Below, piece after piece: positions 62,764 to 64,000 of a stretch of DNA of 64,000 bases; the stretch's first letter is position 1; each line of letters begins with the position of its first letter. The stretch is from assembly GCA_022447555.1 (NCBI GenBank), contig JAKVBF010000005.1, forward strand, positions 74,173 to 138,172, written 5' to 3'. Source of the DNA: Mariniblastus sp. (GTDB lineage: Bacteria > Planctomycetota > Planctomycetia > Pirellulales > Pirellulaceae). The translations under genes and the position numbers were made by a program. The notes beneath the pieces were generated by a model that searched no databases, was not told the DNA's origin, and worked only from the letters and a program-made list of their open reading frames with translations.

Positions 62764-63669
62764 TCAGTTTTGTTGAAGCGGAATACGCGTACTCGTTTTA
62801 TCCGCTGTGGGAAAATCTTTTGGGACCGGTTGGGTAACTTGTCCACAGGCAGCCCATTCAACACCCCGAGTGAATGTAGTGATAAAACCGACACAGTCCA
62901 TCGAATAATCAGCGTGCCCGAGTGTCGAGTGGAAAACCTTGCCCTCTCCAAATTTGATGGTCATTAACATGGGTTCATGTCGGCCCGTTCCACCGGTCTT
63001 CTTGTCAGAGAAGGCAGTCGCTAAAACCTGCATGCCCTGAGCGGGCCCCCGGAGCTTGTCGTATAGCTCGTCTTTTGTATGAAGCCACTCCGAAGGTAAG
63101 CCTTTGGTAATCGGATGCTCTGAATTTCGGATAACGACAGAGAATTCATGTTGACGTCCATGTCCCCCACCTCGGCCTTTATTGGTGTCGCGAACGACCT
63201 CTCCTGCCTCAGAATAATAAACATAGGGTCCGCTTTTTTCGGACCTCCCATTCCATCCTCCTAGACCGATCATTTGGTTGTATTCGGTCCATTTTGGAAA
63301 GGCATTGTCGGCCGCATGAACAACGACTAATCCGCCGCCGTTATTCATATATTTGGCAAAACTCGTTTGAGTCGCCTCGGGCCAAGGAGCCCCGTTGTAA
63401 TTGGAGATGACCACATCGTATTTGGAGAAATCAGGATGGAAATCGGGATCCACACCCGCAGGCTTGGTTGTCGCGACGTCCACGTCGAAAAGGTTGGAAG
63501 ACTCCAAATAGCTTTTCATCATTTTGGTCGTTTTGGGCCAAACTTGGTGGTTGTTTTGCCCTTCAATAATCAACGCACGCATTTTTGTTTGAGCCGAGAC
63601 GGGGCGTTTGTCAAACGAAATCCCGGTAACGGCATAGAAGATCAGGAGGATTAAGATTTTGTCGTTCAT
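62764..63669 (-). CDS. exported ThuA-domain protein
   Basis: A 301-residue protein with a signal peptide (about 1-27, ending 'RPVSAQ'). The rest is a ThuA class I glutamine-amidotransferase-like fold: 'MRALIIEGQNNHQVWPKTTK', 'YDVVISNYNGAPWPEAT', 'GGGLVVVHAADNAFPKWTEY' and 'GEGKVFHSTLGHADYSMDC'. The Cys nucleophile of true amidotransferases is replaced by His/Ala in 'VVVHAADN', as usual for ThuA. ThuA proteins are linked to sugar utilisation and are abundant in planctomycetes. The start at 63669 fits the signal peptide; the longer frame is rejected. Confidence 0.9.
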   Translation of the reverse strand: MNDKILILLIFYAVTGISFDKRPVSAQTKMRALIIEGQNNHQVWPKTTKMMKSYLESSNLFDVDVATTKPAGVDPDFHPDFSKYDVVISNYNGAPWPEATQTSFAKYMNNGGGLVVVHAADNAFPKWTEYNQMIGLGGWNGRSEKSGPYVYYSEAGEVVRDTNKGRGGGHGRQHEFSVVIRNSEHPITKGLPSEWLHTKDELYDKLRGPAQGMQVLATAFSDKKTGGTGRHEPMLMTIKFGEGKVFHSTLGHADYSMDCVGFITTFTRGVEWAACGQVTQPVPKDFPTADKTSTRIPLQQN

Positions 63670-63803
63670 TGGCCTAACCTGCGAATAATGAAGTGAGCTG
63701 TCCACATAGTGTAGTGGTTTCAAAACTTCAAAAAACCCTTTGCGAACTTGTATTTTGGTGTTTTATCGACTGAATTCGCAACACGCTCGGCCTGAAAATC
63801 CCC

Positions 63804-63809
63804 TATAAT
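63804..63809 (+). promoter_or_regulatory. possible -10 element of the right-edge gene
   Basis: TATAAT lies 55 bases before the ATG at 63864. No good -35 was found at the expected spacing, so this is a weak call. Confidence 0.3.
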
Positions 63810-63863
63810 GCTCGTCAGAGTTCCGAAGAAGTGGAAGGCACGCGAATAAGGAGTCGATGTCAA

Positions 63864-64000
63864 ATGAGTCAATTTTTAAAAATGGAAAAGAATAGGAACT
63901 GGATTCGATTGAGCGTTGCCATTAGCGGTTTGGCCATCGTCGTCTTCGTCGCTTCCGCAGTGGGTGTCATGGCCGGCAGTTATTTGAACCCTTGGCGCAG
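63864..64000 (+). CDS. partial membrane protein, cut by the window edge
   Basis: An open frame of 45 codons runs off the right edge. It encodes 'MSQFLKMEKNRNWIRLSVAI' followed by a hydrophobic helix ('SGLAIVVFVASAVGVMAG'), so the product has an N-terminal signal anchor. AAGGAG (63848-63853) lies ten bases before the ATG. An earlier ATG at 63857 is in a frame that stops after twelve codons. The length is too short to name a family. Confidence 0.6.
   Translation, partial: MSQFLKMEKNRNWIRLSVAISGLAIVVFVASAVGVMAGSYLNPWR

Noticed and set aside
1..64000. CRISPR arrays, insertion sequences, integrases, phage genes
   Set aside because: None was found: no regularly spaced repeats, no transposase or integrase-like product, and no tRNA-flanked attachment site.

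Overview
The window reads as chromosomal DNA of a planctomycete, probably near Pirellulales/Rhodopirellula. That rests on family content and is an inference: a very large PVC-type membrane-bound dehydrogenase with a CxxCH heme motif, a ThuA-domain protein, a MoxR/DUF58 pair, an HTTM protein, an EF-G of the spd/mitochondrial-like type, many exported low-complexity proteins, and frequent GTG/TTG starts. I see no rRNA, tRNA, CRISPR array, insertion sequence, integrase or phage gene. It looks like core and lineage-specific chromosome rather than an island.

Layout: 0-10.8 kb holds an exported secretin-N-domain repeat protein (minus), then tsaD, an HTTM membrane protein, a BON-domain exported protein, a 633-aa secreted protein ending at a good terminator, and trkA. 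10.8-17 kb is a glycan cluster: a GT-B glycosyltransferase, two poorly characterised glycosyltransferase-like proteins, galE and a GT2 enzyme. 17.2-25.7 kb holds the DUF58/MoxR pair, a glycine-zipper lipoprotein, a three-gene unit (PQQ-like beta-propeller, atypical SDR, alpha/beta hydrolase), a fliG with no flagellar neighbours, and a lipoprotein.

25.9-39.9 kb is the centrepiece: a complete-looking type II secretion gene set on the minus strand, transcribed gspE-gspF-gspG-gspH-gspI-gspJ-gspK, then a PilM/GspL-like protein, a PilO/GspM-like protein, a 447-base structured gap, and a 1203-aa secretin. The lipoprotein and fliG follow in the same direction. No GspC or prepilin peptidase lies in the window. 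Together with the channel-less secretin-like protein at the left edge, this suggests a lineage-specific T2SS architecture with enlarged or additional periplasmic rings.

40.4-54.8 kb holds an exported Spy/LTXXQ-like protein with RG-rich ends, a thioredoxin-trypsin fusion, an NfeD-type protease, the PVC dehydrogenase, fusA, an LpxL-type acyltransferase, an unknown secreted protein and a Gfo/Idh/MocA oxidoreductase. 54.9-64 kb holds a CPBP protease, pgsA, rimO, rsgA, a PAS-GAF-REC signalling protein without a kinase ATPase domain, a metallophosphoesterase, a ThuA protein, and the start of one more membrane protein cut by the window edge.
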